A stretch of 64,000 nt of DNA, from NCBI GenBank assembly GCA_011037195.1, contig JAAEAF010002573.1:1-64000 (forward strand), given 5' to 3'. The position numbers and the translations under genes are program-made. Of the stretch, positions 26,201 through 34,426 are shown piece by piece (within the stretch, counting starts at the first letter, position 1; the number at the start of each line of letters is the position of its first letter). The DNA is from Triatoma infestans. Taxonomy: Eukaryota > Arthropoda > Insecta > Hemiptera > Reduviidae. Below the pieces are notes generated by a model. That model ran no database searches. It saw only the letters and a program-made list of their open reading frames with translations, and was not told the DNA's origin.

Positions 26201-29200
26201 TATTTTTATAATTTTTACGTGATAATTTGAATATTGAAATACTCTCTTATTGCGATTCACATAGTTATAATCGACAGATTTCTTTGTAGATTTCTTCAAT
26301 CACTTCAGTATTATAAATAATGCCTATAAATGAAACTAAAATAAAACGACACTCTTGAATTAAGCAAAACCTAACATCTCCCGCAGAATCCCTATAAAAT
26401 CAGTTTTTTTTTGCTGGAATAAAGTTTCAGATAAAAATAATTGGGCTATTTAAATATAGGTATACCATGTTTAAAGTTACGATTAAGGTCTTAAAGAAAA
26501 ATCGCAGCAAGTTGAAACAAGAAAAATCTTTGGCTAACACCCAACCTGTGAGGAAGTCCAAAGCCTGCCAGGCGGCAATTTAATTGGAGGGAAGATGTGT
26601 TAAGCCGGCCATACACTCTACGGTCTACCGTACGGTAAAACTGCAGTTTTGCCTGCGCATGCAAACCGGAGCATGTGTGGGAATAGACCTGTGCAGGTTT
26701 TTGAGCCTGCGCAGGCAAACCGTAGCGTGTGTGGGAATAGACGTGTGCAGGTTTTTGAGCCTGCATAGGCGGTCGGAGCAAAATCGAAAATCTATTCTTT
26801 CGAGTGAGACAGTACGGTGAAAGTGGGCGAGTCCTCCGGCCGCCTGCGCAGTCCGCGCCAGTGAATTTCGAGTTTCTGCCTAGGGAGGTCGTTAGTTGGT
26901 ACACAAAAATTCGTTAAATATTCATTCATTAAATAGATATGACTATAATTTTTCCTTTTCAATAATCAATCTATATACCATCTATAACATCTACAAACTT
27001 TTCATTGTTCGCTTCCTTTTCATTGTTTTTGGATTATTTTTTAAAATTAACGCAAGGTCTATCAATGCCAATGCGTCATCGTCTTCCATCAACGCCATAG
27101 CGAAACTGAAGACCCCTCCGGCATACCGGAGTATCCCCACACACGCTACAACATCCGGCCTGCGCAGGCAAAACTGCACAGCTTTACCGTACGGTAGACC
27201 GTAGCGTGTACGGCCAGCTTTAAACACGCCGCTTTTCACTTTGGTTTAAAATTTTTCTTTTGTTCTCTTCGGTTATTTGAAAAATTAATTTAAATATTTT
27301 TTATTTACTTGAAATTTACAACTGCAAAAGGAAGGCTTCTGCACAAGTTTGGCAAAACAAGTAAATAGTATAAATAAATAGATGGAGGAATTGACTGACC
27401 TCCCCCTGATGGTGACTCTTCAAAACTGATTGAAATATAAACGGAAATTTTAATACAATTCAACTAGGCTAGCTCTTCACATAAAATAAGTAATTATAAA
27501 TAAGTAATAAGTAATTAATCTAATTTGAGTGAAAAAATATTTGTTTAGTGTAATGTATTTTGTGTCCATGGTGGATTGTCACCTTCAATACAAAAAATTG
27601 ATGAAATCCGTGTATTAGATAGATTTCAAGATGTACCTCATCAAGGAGAAATCACTGATCTTTTATGGTCTGATCCCGAAGGTATAAGTTTTTTTATTAT
27701 AAATTTTATAATTTTATTTCTGCAGTTCTCAAATTTGTATTTATTATTAATTACAAATTACAACTGTTTGAGGATAGGCAGTGCTGTCTGTAATGAAAGT
27801 ACATTGTCCGAAAACCGGTAGTGCACTGAGAAGATTTAACCTAACCTAACCAAGATTTAAAAAAAAAATGTCACGTAAAAACGTGCTTTAATTAAAAAAA
27901 AAAAAAAAATCAATTATATCCATTAAAGTTAATGAACAAATATAGAAGCCTTACTCCATTAGTAGCATGCGCTGCAGAGCACTTCAACTACGCATTACCC
28001 CCTATATCACGCCAACTGCACTGTAGAAGGGTTATAAGTGTGAGACTAAGCTTCCCCATAGAAGCTAAGAAAAAATCATATTATAATCCGGCAATCTTAG
28101 TGCTTTAGTCGATTCTGAAAACAACATTTGAAGAGTTAAAAATGAATACTTGAAGAGTCTTCAATCTACACTCGACGAGCCTAAACTAGTTATATATTAA
28201 TTCAAGAGTGTGGAACACAACTCTCAAGGCGTTATGAACTGTTCATAAGAAGCAATCAACTGTCTCCTCTCTGGCTAAAAGCCATGTTACATACCAGAGA
28301 ATTTCACCGAGTTAGCCACATTATCTAATCCACAAGCAAGAGTTGTAACTAGCACACTGCGCTCTTCAACTATGCTATATAACTAGCCAACGCTACCACT
28401 TTACAATCACCAGCCCACATCATTCTTTACTCGGTCATTCACTAACTTAATACTCTTTCGCCCTTATTCAGAATAACGTTAATGTATAAATTATGAATAC
28501 ACTGCTAGCAATGTGCCAAATCATTATGTCCAGTCACTATTTCCTGTACATTCTTAAAGACACCAACAACAGCTATCTCACGATCCCAGGGAAACTTCTC
28601 TTACGACTCTCCCAGGCATTAGTCCAAAGGCTAGCTAATTGGTGTAGCAAAATTTCGCAAGAATTCGTGAGGGCTCAGACGGAATTGACCAGTTAAAATG
28701 ATGTCTTATAACACTTGCGAGAAATTTTTGGAGACCATGAAATTATTCCAAATTATCAATTCGGTTTTCAGAGTAATTCTCCATAACCAGCAAGCCCATC
28801 GCAAGTGCATGCCATCGCTGCATTTCTTGAATTCTTAAAATATTTTTGGAATGCGTTGCAAACATCAACTATGGAAGACATGAAGTCTTCTATGAAAACT
28901 CAAGGTTATTTGTAATGAATCGAATCAGTAAACTAATCACTTCCCACCTCAAGTTCACTATATTTCTCTTTCAAGCTCAAAAGGGAACAACTATGGAGCG
29001 CATCTAGAAACTGGAAGGAGAAGTTTAAGATAGTAGGGGGTATTCCAGCCGCCTGTATAAAAAAAGTGCCTGACCACTCACTGGATGAATCATTTAGTCA
29101 CCGTCAACGATCAACGTAATTCATTCACGCCGTCACTCTTCCAGTCAGTCTGTCACTCTCTTTTCTACAGTATTACAGTGTTAAGTCCTTGCAGTGTTTA

Positions 29201-30909
29201 TTATTTGCACTTAATAAACAAATAGTGTTTAGTATCTAAGTTATTTTCTCTTCTGACCAACGCACTAAAAACATCCATTACAGTTTTCTATTCAAACATA
29301 CTTGGCGATTTGACTAGAAAACATTTCTATTTTCAACATTTTCCTTGAGTGTTTCCTCTAAATTGCCATTTCTACGTAATTTACGGATTTAACACCTACA
29401 TAAGAATATTAAATTTGTTAAAGTCTGAGTTTGAAGAAAATTGGTTTTTCGGAAGTTTCCACACTTCTACATAATTTTCTGCAGTTCCGAAATTTTTTTT
29501 GAAACGACTTCCAACAAAGAATAATAAACTGATATAAAATCAATAAACTTGGTATGCTAACTATACTAAGTGTATATATAATATGTAAATTTGTCTTTTG
29601 AATCATTTACCCGAGAGAATTAATTGTAGGGGATTTCGGGTAGAGATAATGGTTAGACTTCTTATGCAACTGCATTTTCATTTTTTTTTTTTATATGATC
29701 CCACAAAAATATAATTTTCAGAACACTAAACGTTTGGTAAAAAAATCCAAGTTTGAAAAAATTGTAAACTAGAACAATGAAAATTGCAATAAATGATATG
29801 AAATTTTCAGACCAGATTTTGTACTGTTTCCCAAAGCATTTTCATTTTCTCTTACACCTATAAGAGAAAGTATTGCGTTGCGATCGAATCAGTTAAAATA
29901 TATATATATATATATGAAAATAACAAATTAAATAATCTCATTTTACGTCTTCAAACATTTGAGTGGTATTTCATGGCTGAAATTTGAATTTTTATTGTTA
30001 CAGAAGAAATTGATATAAAAAAAAAAAAAAAATTATAAGAACCATATTTTATTTATAGATTCAAAAAGAGGATGGGAAAGTTCTCCAAGAGGGGCAGGTT
30101 TTTTATTCGGCATAGACGTTTCAGATAAATTTCGTGATATAAACGATATAGATTATATAACCAGAGCTCATCAATTAGTGTTAGAAGGTTATAGATGGCA
30201 TTTTAGACAAACTGTACTAACAGTATGGTCAGCACCAAACTATTGTTACAGGTATTTTATTTTATATTCATCCAAGTTTAGACAATAATAATAAAATAAA
30301 TAAATTGTTCAAAATTCTTATTTTTTTCATTCGAAATATTTTTTATAGGTGTGGAAATCTTGCTTCCATTTATGAAATATCAGAAAAAGGTGCAGATACC
30401 TTTAGTATTTTTGATGCTGCTCCTCAAGTAAGTAGGATTGTAACTTTAAATGATAAAATAGCAAAGTAAATGGTAAAAATATTAATGAACTTTTATATAG
30501 TTTATTGGCCTTTGAGATTAATCTTTATTTATTTATTTTTTAGTGGCTAATCGGCCTGGTTTGGTAGAAAAAAATCTGGTGTGAAACACTCACACAACTT
30601 TCTCTTACTTCCAGTTCTCAACTATAAAAGCACTTTAGAGAAAAACATAACCCCACCTCTCCTCCAAAAGTGTCGTTAAATGAATTTTCCCAGAGAAATG
30701 TTTTAAATAAAAGTTGTACTGTTAGTATGTAGTTGATATACCAAGGTTAAAGAAAATCGCAAAAGTGTAGAAAAACCAACTGTAAAGTGGTACTTCCGGT
30801 TGAGGAATTTTGACAGATGACCCACTGTCGGATCCCATGGTGATACCTAAACGGAATATCAAGTTTCAACTTTCTACGGTTTTTCGTTTCCGAGCTATGC
30901 TGTTCACAT

Positions 30910-30940
<31 letters not shown>

Positions 30941-33331
30941 GAGACCATTTGCTAAAAACCACTTTTTGGACTCAGGGGACCTCAAAACGGATATTTCCAG
31001 TGAAAACTTGATATCGAAAATTTGACATGATTACAATACTTCCTCTTACTTAGGAGTAAGAGAAAGTAAAAATGAATAAACAGTAGAATGTTTAATTATT
31101 TTGTTTTAATTTTTACCAACGTTTCGGCGAACATTGTTTGCCTACTTCTGGATAATCTACAAAAATTAAGTAATAACAAAAAATTAGTGATATTGAAAAA
31201 TAATAAAGGAATTTCAAAAAAATTGTAAACATTAATGCAGACCTTAAAAAAGAATTTTAAAATAAGTTACATGTTTACACTATATAGATAAGTAGATAAA
31301 TATTCATTTACACAATTAGTGTTAGTGTTGTACTGCCATGAGAATAGAATAATGATGATGGTGGTGGGAGGATAAAAAAAAAAAAAAATATTTTTAACCG
31401 TTGTAAGAATAGAGTGGGGAATGTTGGATATTTACTATGTTACAGGCATTGCAGTGAGGTAGGTCATATCTTACCGCAATGCCACTTATGTTGGAGAAAG
31501 TGTACAAAAGAGGTCAAAAAGAGTGGTTAAGAGATAGGGCATGGCTAGAAAGTGCTGTACTGTCAACTTTTTTGAGGTGTTGTACACTTTCTCTGACATA
31601 AGTGCTATGCAGTGAGTTGTAATCATCATTGCAGAGAGATATGATCTCACCTTACTGCAGTGCCAGTGAGATATATATATTTATCCAACATTGCCTACTC
31701 TAGCCTACGGTTAAAAACTTCTTTTTTGTTTCATTATTCCCTTCTCTCGGTAGTACAACACTAACGCTGCTATGTGAAGGTGTATTTATCTACTTATTTA
31801 TTTATATAGTGTGAACGTGTAGCTTATTTTAAATTCCTTTTTTAAAGCCTGTATTAATGTTTACAATTTCTTTATTATTTTTCAACATCACTATTTTTTT
31901 ATTATTACCTTATTTTTGTGATTATCTCCAAAACGTTGGTAAAAAATAAAAAAAAAACAACAATCTGTATATTGTTTACTCTTTCAAACCAAACCAGGCC
32001 GGATTAGCTAACCAATTTTTTGGGCAATGAATTTGGTCTATTGATCATCACATGGCCAATTACGTTTGAACATTCTGCCCAAGACCGTTTTAAAATTAAG
32101 TCCTATCTTTCAATTAAAAACAAACCATTGTGATTTATTGCTAGTGTTGTCTAATATTTAACATAGCAACACCATGAAAAGTATATTGCAATGTGATTCG
32201 GTCTCAACCCAAAGGTCCTATTGTTTTTCCTTGTCAATTAACACATAGCAACACCATGAAAAGTATATTGCAATGTGATTCGGTCTCAGCCCAAAGGTCA
32301 TATTGTTTTCCTTGTCAATTAACACGAAAGATCCAACAACCCTAGTTTTCTCTTTTATTTTCCATTTCTTCTGGTTGTACGTGAGCTTATTTGGTAGTGG
32401 TTATTAGTTTATATCCTTAGAGCTACTTTGTCAAAAATTGCCAAGGATTATTTCCTTCTTAGAGAGCTCCACTGGCTCGGCAGTTTTGATAGCAAACTTG
32501 ATGATAAGCCTGATCAACTGTTTTCTTTGTAGTGGTTGGTGATGAAGCACCGTTAGTGTACGTTTTTTTTTTCACGTACCGTGTGCTTCAATGTTCCAAA
32601 CTACTTTCTTTATACTGTTACGCCCAAAAAACTAGCTTTTCATGTCCCATAGCAGAAAACATAATATATGGATATATATTATGTGTGGTTCCACTTACCT
32701 ATGTAATATTGTTGCTTTCATATCATTCTTTGTTCAGACTAAAAGGCTATTTTGGAGGGGGTGGTGTTAGTTTTGCGATTTGTAGTTGAACCAGCTTTTG
32801 AAGTTTTATTCAAGAAATTCTAATTTATGTTAACTATTTGTGACTGAAATATTCTAACATTTGACAAGAATTATAACTAAGGAATTTATACTTAATAAAA
32901 TATTTTCGGTAGCCTTTATTCTAGAATCCAGAGTAATTCAAGACATCAAGTGGAAAATCTTTTTAATACTTCTCTCAGAAATATATATGAAAAGCAAAAA
33001 AAAAAAAAATGCAGAATGTACAAATATAATTTTCTTATTTATTAGGATTATTTTAGGAGTGTATAAATTGATTTTACTCTGGGCAAGTCTGTGTTATCAC
33101 ACTATTTTAACATTCTGACGATAGTCGTACGCCCGAAACCGGTCGATGACCACAAAAAGAAGTAGGCTATCACGGAAAATATCTCTTGCTTTCCAGTTCT
33201 GCGGACCCAAACCACAATAACAAATAGGATTATTGTTTCACTTTATATTATTATTGAAATTCATTCATTTTTCGTTTCAGGCTGTGAGAATGATCCCCGA
33301 AAAGGCACCTGTCTCAGATTATTTTCTATGA
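17046..33331 (+). CDS. PPP4C-like: PP4-like serine/threonine protein phosphatase catalytic subunit (7 exons, whole gene span)
   Basis: Seven exons with canonical GT-AG introns and matching phases join into a 314-residue protein (307 in typical PP4). Metal-ligand and catalytic motifs of the PPP family are intact: GDIHG (D58, H60), GDYVDRG (D86, R90), RGNHE (N118, H119), VHGG (H170), RAHQLV (H245) and APNYCYRCGN. The C-terminus PVSDYFL carries the terminal Leu that is carboxymethylated in PP2A/PP4/PP6. Exon 3 and the AAPQ...IP tail align best with PP4. Oddities: [10 protein letters not shown] instead of the usual GNHESRQ(I/V)T, and two extra residues (C164, N165) at the exon 3/4 junction. It should be a cytosolic/nuclear phosphatase working with regulatory subunits. 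PP6 or a diverged paralog are alternatives. Confidence 0.9.
17341..17548 (-). repeat. Right arm of inverted repeat around phosphatase exon 1
   Basis: Reverse complement of 16516-16721. It begins 133 bp after the exon 1 donor site, so it lies inside intron 1. Confidence 0.8.
17549..19024 (+). other. Intron 1 sequence with a TCTA-tailed retroposon 3' end
   Basis: Mostly featureless AT-rich intron. At about 18310-18395 a frame reads [20 protein letters not shown] before a stop, and the sequence continues to a tail TTATCTATCTATCTATAA at ~18697-18714. This looks like the 3' end of a truncated non-LTR element, but I cannot name it. Confidence 0.35.
19025..19120 (+). repeat. Direct repeat, copy 1
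   Basis: AATATTCCAAATAATGATCT, a CGCTCTCTC/TATTAAATATTAAC block and TCATCTATTTCAATACTGAG recur at 20191-20297. The two copies flank about 1.07 kb. Confidence 0.75.
19755..20180 (-). pseudogene. Unrecognised hydrophilic ORF with one in-frame stop, possibly retroelement ORF1/gag
   Basis: On the - strand from ~20180 a single frame runs to 19755 interrupted only by a TAG at ~19898. It includes [20 protein letters not shown], an [14 protein letters not shown] segment, a basic [15 protein letters not shown] block and, after the stop, [16 protein letters not shown]. The Lys/Arg/Glu-rich, low-complexity character resembles nucleic-acid-binding ORF1/gag proteins, but I see no CCHC knuckle and recognise no family. 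It lies between the two direct repeats at 19025 and 20191. Confidence 0.3.
20191..20297 (+). repeat. Direct repeat, copy 2
   Basis: Second copy of 19025-19120. The LOA/I-like element's similarity stops exactly at its right edge. Confidence 0.75.
20298..21866 (-). pseudogene. LOA/I-group non-LTR retrotransposon ORF2 (RT + RNase H + zinc knuckle), 5'-truncated
   Basis: On the - strand from 21866: [20 protein letters not shown] and [11 protein letters not shown] (catalytic YADD) of the RT, then [20 protein letters not shown] and a [20 protein letters not shown] thumb/connection block. An RNase H follows ([17 protein letters not shown] at ~20980, VFQTEIIAI with the catalytic Glu, and IMIFSGSQA where an Asp is expected). 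A zinc-knuckle end [12 protein letters not shown] lies near 20340. Frameshifts occur near 21100, 20760 and 21560. RNase H in ORF2 with GCPQGG and WALVVDELL points to the I/LOA/R1 assemblage. It is inserted in phosphatase intron 1, antisense to the host gene. Confidence 0.85.
22595..22660 (-). repeat. Hairpin-ended repeat, terminal fragment
   Basis: TGCTAGAGGAAGTATTGTAAT matches the hairpin end of the family (compare TAGTAAGAGGAAGTATTGTAAT at 10199). The body is not preserved. Confidence 0.5.
22731..22883 (+). CDS. Exon 2 of PP4-like phosphatase
   Basis: 51 codons between GTTGCTAG| and |GTAAGTA, phase 0 at both ends. Encodes [16 protein letters not shown] and [19 protein letters not shown], i.e. 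the first metal-binding loops of the PPP active site. YHS replaces the usual YYS or FYS. Confidence 0.95.
22971..23386. mobile_element. hAT-type MITE with 8-bp target duplication
   Basis: Flanked by ATGTAGTG (22963-22970) and ATGTAATG (23387-23394), an 8-bp duplication with one change. Ends GTAGCGTTACCAAACGTCTG and, reverse-complemented, AGGGGTACCATACTTTCC are imperfect terminal inverted repeats. Internal TGTCCGGA words repeat in both halves. 416 bp, no coding capacity. An 8-bp duplication is the hAT hallmark. Confidence 0.75.
23589..23866 (+). repeat. LOA/I-element RNase H fragment inside the Helitron
   Basis: Covers the junction before the RNase H and part of it (ATGAATGGGAGGAGATCTAA, then GGCGCGCTGGCGTCGGCATC). 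It is in + orientation, whereas the larger copy is on the - strand. It has no 3' tail or target duplication of its own and a small internal deletion of about nine bases. Confidence 0.85.
24158..24677 (+). pseudogene. Helitron helicase C-terminal fragment
   Basis: Two frames: 24158-24388 ([20 protein letters not shown] ... [12 protein letters not shown] ... EATILTG) and 24393-24677 ([20 protein letters not shown], then LYGLNL and [11 protein letters not shown]). These are the terminal blocks of the Helitron RepHel helicase (Pif1-like). The two frames are separated by a stop/frameshift at ~24388, and nothing upstream of this region of RepHel is present. Confidence 0.85.
24692..25555. other. Intron 2 sequence, no feature recognised
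   Basis: AT-rich intron without coding signal; one short frame at 25342-25533 is hydrophobic low-complexity and has no family features. Confidence 0.4.
25556..25935. repeat. Imperfect inverted repeat related to the element at 55040-55290
   Basis: TTCTTTTCGTTGGGTTCTGA near the left and GAAACCCAACAAAAAGAA near the right are complementary. AGAGTTGAGTTCAACTTAAAG-TTTCTGTCAC parallels AGAGTTCACTTCAATGCAAT-GTTTCTGCTAC at 55145. CCAGATGTTATC also ends both elements. Non-coding foldback/MITE. Confidence 0.5.
25992..26165 (+). CDS. Exon 3 of PP4-like phosphatase
   Basis: 58 codons, TTTCAG|GCAAGA to GGAAAG|gtaaaa, phase 0 both ends. Encodes [20 protein letters not shown] and [20 protein letters not shown]. 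The normally invariant SRQ after GNHE is TRD. Confidence 0.95.
26603..27219. mobile_element. GC-rich MITE with long terminal inverted repeats and TTA target duplication
   Basis: Flanked by TTA at 26600-26602 and 27220-27222. The left end AGCCGGCCATACACTCTACG and the reverse complement of the right end AGCTGGCCGTACACGCTACG begin ~70-bp inverted repeats that share GGTCTACCGTACGGTAAA and AGTTTTGCCTGCGCA. Inside the left half a ~54-bp unit is repeated twice in tandem (GTGTGGGAATAGAC...GTGCAGGTTTTTGAGCCTGC). A 3-bp TTA duplication would fit PIF/Harbinger; the neighbouring A also allows TTAA (piggyBac-like). No transposase. Confidence 0.85.
27549..27681 (+). CDS. Exon 4 of PP4-like phosphatase
   Basis: Acceptor TTGTTTAG| at 27548, donor |GTATAAG at 27682; 44 codons plus one base. 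Encodes [20 protein letters not shown] and [16 protein letters not shown]. The only AG upstream forces two extra residues (CN) before VFCVHGG, which PP2A/PP4/PP6 relatives lack. Confidence 0.9.
27772..27851 (+). repeat. SINE 3' fragment followed by a short telomere-like run
   Basis: GCAGTGCTGTCTGTAATG and GTAGTGCACTGAGAAG match the 3' half of the SINE at 41044-41275. The sequence then changes to TTAACCTAACCTAACC (27836-27851), the complement of the insect telomere unit TTAGG. Confidence 0.6.
28000..28690. other. Intron 4 sequence, no feature recognised
   Basis: More GC-balanced than its surroundings and possibly an old element, but no frame or motif could be identified. Confidence 0.35.
28700..28990 (+). 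pseudogene. Jockey-type reverse transcriptase fragment
   Basis: One frame reads [15 protein letters not shown] before a stop, then [11 protein letters not shown]. This matches the RT block (I)P..QFGFR..HST...QVHRI of Jockey-like elements, with changes and stops. The rest of the RT is not recognisable. Confidence 0.45.
29000..29280 (+). other. Possible solo-LTR-like segment
   Basis: A purine run AGATAGTAGGGGG (~29029) resembling a polypurine tract is followed by a segment with TGTATAAAAAAAG, a CACTCTTCCAGTCAGTCTGT block, AATAAACAAATAG and an end at CATTACA. No second copy or target duplication was found, so this stays a suggestion. Confidence 0.2.
29850..29990 (-). repeat. Hairpin-ended repeat, hairpin-end fragment
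   Basis: ATTTTCTCTTACACCTATAA continuing into GAGAAAGTATTGCGTTGCGA is a diverged version of the family's terminal palindrome; a TA microsatellite follows. Confidence 0.5.
30059..30251 (+). CDS. Exon 5 of PP4-like phosphatase
   Basis: TTTATAG|AT...TACAG|gtattt; it completes the split GAT codon from exon 4 and ends in phase 2. Encodes [27 protein letters not shown] and [14 protein letters not shown], including the last metal-ligand histidine. Confidence 0.95.
30349..30427 (+). CDS. Exon 6 of PP4-like phosphatase
   Basis: TTTTATAG|GTGTGG to CCTCAA|gtaagt. Encodes [20 protein letters not shown] and FDAAPQ; the preceding intron is only 97 bp. The AAPQ ending is PP4-like. Confidence 0.95.
30567..31072 (+). 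repeat. Hairpin-ended interspersed repeat, best-delimited copy
   Basis: Its ends are set by comparison with the uninterrupted arm of the foldback element. The left end has TCTGGTGTGAAACACTCACA then ACTTTCTCTTACTTCC. The right end has GAAAACTTGATATCGAAAAT, GATTACAATACTTCCTCTTA and the hairpin ACTTCCTCTTACT-TAG-GAGTAAGAGAAAGT. Left and right ends share the AGTAAGAGAAAGT word in opposite orientation. A CATA/CA microsatellite lies at 30906-30940. No coding capacity. Confidence 0.75.
31122..31151 (-). ncRNA. Hammerhead-core-like motif in the foldback arm
   Basis: On the - strand: CCAGAAGTA, then GGCAAAC-AAT-GTTCGCC (7-bp stem, one mismatch), then GAAACGTTGG. The order matches CTGANGA/stem II/GAAAC of hammerhead ribozymes, but the first core word is altered (CAGAAGT). 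Confidence 0.3.
32159..32322 (+). repeat. Tandem duplication, ~82-bp unit, two copies
   Basis: ACATAGCAACACCATGAAAA through TGTCAATTAACAC occurs twice with only a few differences (CAACCC/CAGCCC, GTCC/GTCA, one T). Confidence 0.9.
32323..33110. other. Intron 6 sequence, no feature recognised
   Basis: T-rich intron; the short frames at 32532 and 32861 have hydrophobic, low-complexity composition and no family features. Confidence 0.4.
33115..33145 (+). ncRNA. Hammerhead-core-like motif
   Basis: CTGACGA, a weak stem, then GAAACCGGTCGATGACC, followed by GGCTATCACGGAAAATATCT. The same following words occur beside the motif at 52033-52057, so both belong to one repeat family. Stem II is poor here. 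Confidence 0.35.
33281..33331 (+). CDS. Exon 7 of PP4-like phosphatase (terminal)
   Basis: CGTTTCAG|GCTGTG to TGA; 16 codons, [15 protein letters not shown]. The C-terminal DYFL is the substrate of leucine carboxyl methyltransferase in this family. Confidence 0.95.
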   Translation, partial: AVRMIPEKAPVSDYFL

Positions 33332-33403
33332 GAATTAATATGCTACTTACTTATTTTGTCTAAACTAAAATGGAAATAAATGAAATATATGTGCAAAGTG
33401 ATC

Positions 33404-33409
33404 AATAAA
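33404..33409 (+). promoter_or_regulatory. Polyadenylation signal of the phosphatase gene
   Basis: AATAAA 73 bp after the stop codon, the nearest canonical signal downstream. Confidence 0.6.
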
Positions 33410-33559
33410 ATCCTATTATCATTGTTGGAGTACCAACTTGAGCTGTATTTTTTGTATATATTAATGTATCTTTAAAATGTACGTTTTTTTTTTTTTTTTT
33501 TGTTTTTTTTAAAGGAGAGGTACAACAAGTAGTAAGGTCCTTTGCCATTTTTCATGGAC

Positions 33560-34050
33560 TGTTGATCTAACGTTATTTCGTTTTTGCCAAATTCCGTCTA
33601 CGGCACTTCCAATTTACTATATCTCTATCCCATACATAGAGGATCTATCAGAAAAAATAGCTAAAAATCTTCAAGAAATATAACCTTTCCATCGCTCACA
33701 AAAACTACAATCATCTAAAAAAAAAAACTCTTTTCTAAACTCAAAGACCCCACACCCACAACTTTATTATCAGATGTTATTCATAAAATAAGTTGTTTAC
33801 AATGCCCAGCTCACTAGCCAAACATTCATAAACATGAATTTGACATGGAAAACACTAAAATTCTCTCCATTAACAATAATAATAAAAAATGAAATATATT
33901 GGAAATGATACATATTAAAAAAGATAAATTGTCTATTAATTACAGAACAGATACGAACAACCTGTCCCTCAGTTATAACAGTCTCCTGGAATCTCCTAAG
34001 CAATATACAAAATAAGACACGGTTTTCCCATCCACTCTCCTAGCCCTTTA
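33560..34050 (+). pseudogene. Penelope-like element, C-terminal RT to GIY-YIG remnant
   Basis: Frames give PYIEDLSEKIAKNLQEI, then KLKDPTPTTLLSDVIHKISC (the KD...VIYKIPC block between RT and the GIY-YIG endonuclease in Penelope-like elements), then HEFDMENTKIL and NYRTDTNNLSLSYNSLLESP (the C-terminal block after the endonuclease). Stops and a large loss of the GIY-YIG core make it inactive. It begins just downstream of the phosphatase poly(A) signal. A further fragment of its end is at 34728-34790. Confidence 0.65.
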
Positions 34051-34239
34051 TAAACCTTGACACATCCAATTTCCGTAATACTTGGTGATGGGATGTCACA
34101 AGTTAAATCGTAGTTTTTAAGAAATTCAAACAGGAAAATTTTGTAAGTACACTTGTTAGGTTATTTCCATATTTTACTCATTTACACACCCAGGGGTGCA
34201 TATTTGTCCGGGGCGCCATTATGGCTGAGAAAAATATTG

Positions 34240-34335
34240 ATGTGTGACATGCATATACTTCTCTGAACAGAATAGCATTAGCACGTGAGCAGAACGCTGC
34301 TTCAGCTTGTGTTTCAACTTGCACAGACTTGCTTA
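34240..34335 (-). repeat. Dispersed repeat, inverted copy of 9105-9192
   Basis: CTCTGAACAGAATAGCATTA and GCAGAACGCTGCTTCAGC are the reverse complement of words at 9.1 kb. Confidence 0.6.
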
Positions 34336-34426
34336 TTACTTGCCTCTAATTATAAAAGAGCGGTTTCATTACACAATTCTGCTATTAGTCCGTAGTTATA
34401 ACAAGTGGAAGTTCATAAAATTTACT

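Larger units (their letters stand above)
30541..32014. mobile_element. Foldback element with an inserted hairpin-ended repeat
   Basis: GGCTAATCGGCCTGGTTTGG at ~30544 pairs with CCAAACCAGGCCGGATTAGC at ~31988. Inner blocks also pair: TTACCAACGTTT at 31114 with AAACGTTGGTAA at 31931, and CACTATATAGATAAGTAGAT at ~31273 with ATCTACTTATTTATTTATAT at ~31787. The right arm is continuous where the left arm is interrupted by 30567-31072. About 970 bp without the insertion, non-coding, in intron 6. Confidence 0.8.

Noticed and set aside
27576..27821. Separate small ORF starting [11 protein letters not shown]
   Set aside because: It is phosphatase exon 4 read through its donor site into intron 4; only 27549-27681 is coding.
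27772..27835. A complete SINE in intron 4
   Set aside because: Only the 3' half is present; A and B boxes are missing.
17046..33331. PP6 or PP2A catalytic subunit as the identity
   Set aside because: Exon 3, the WHF...[14 protein letters not shown] stretch and the AAPQ...IP...DYFL end look more like PP4; kept as an alternative.
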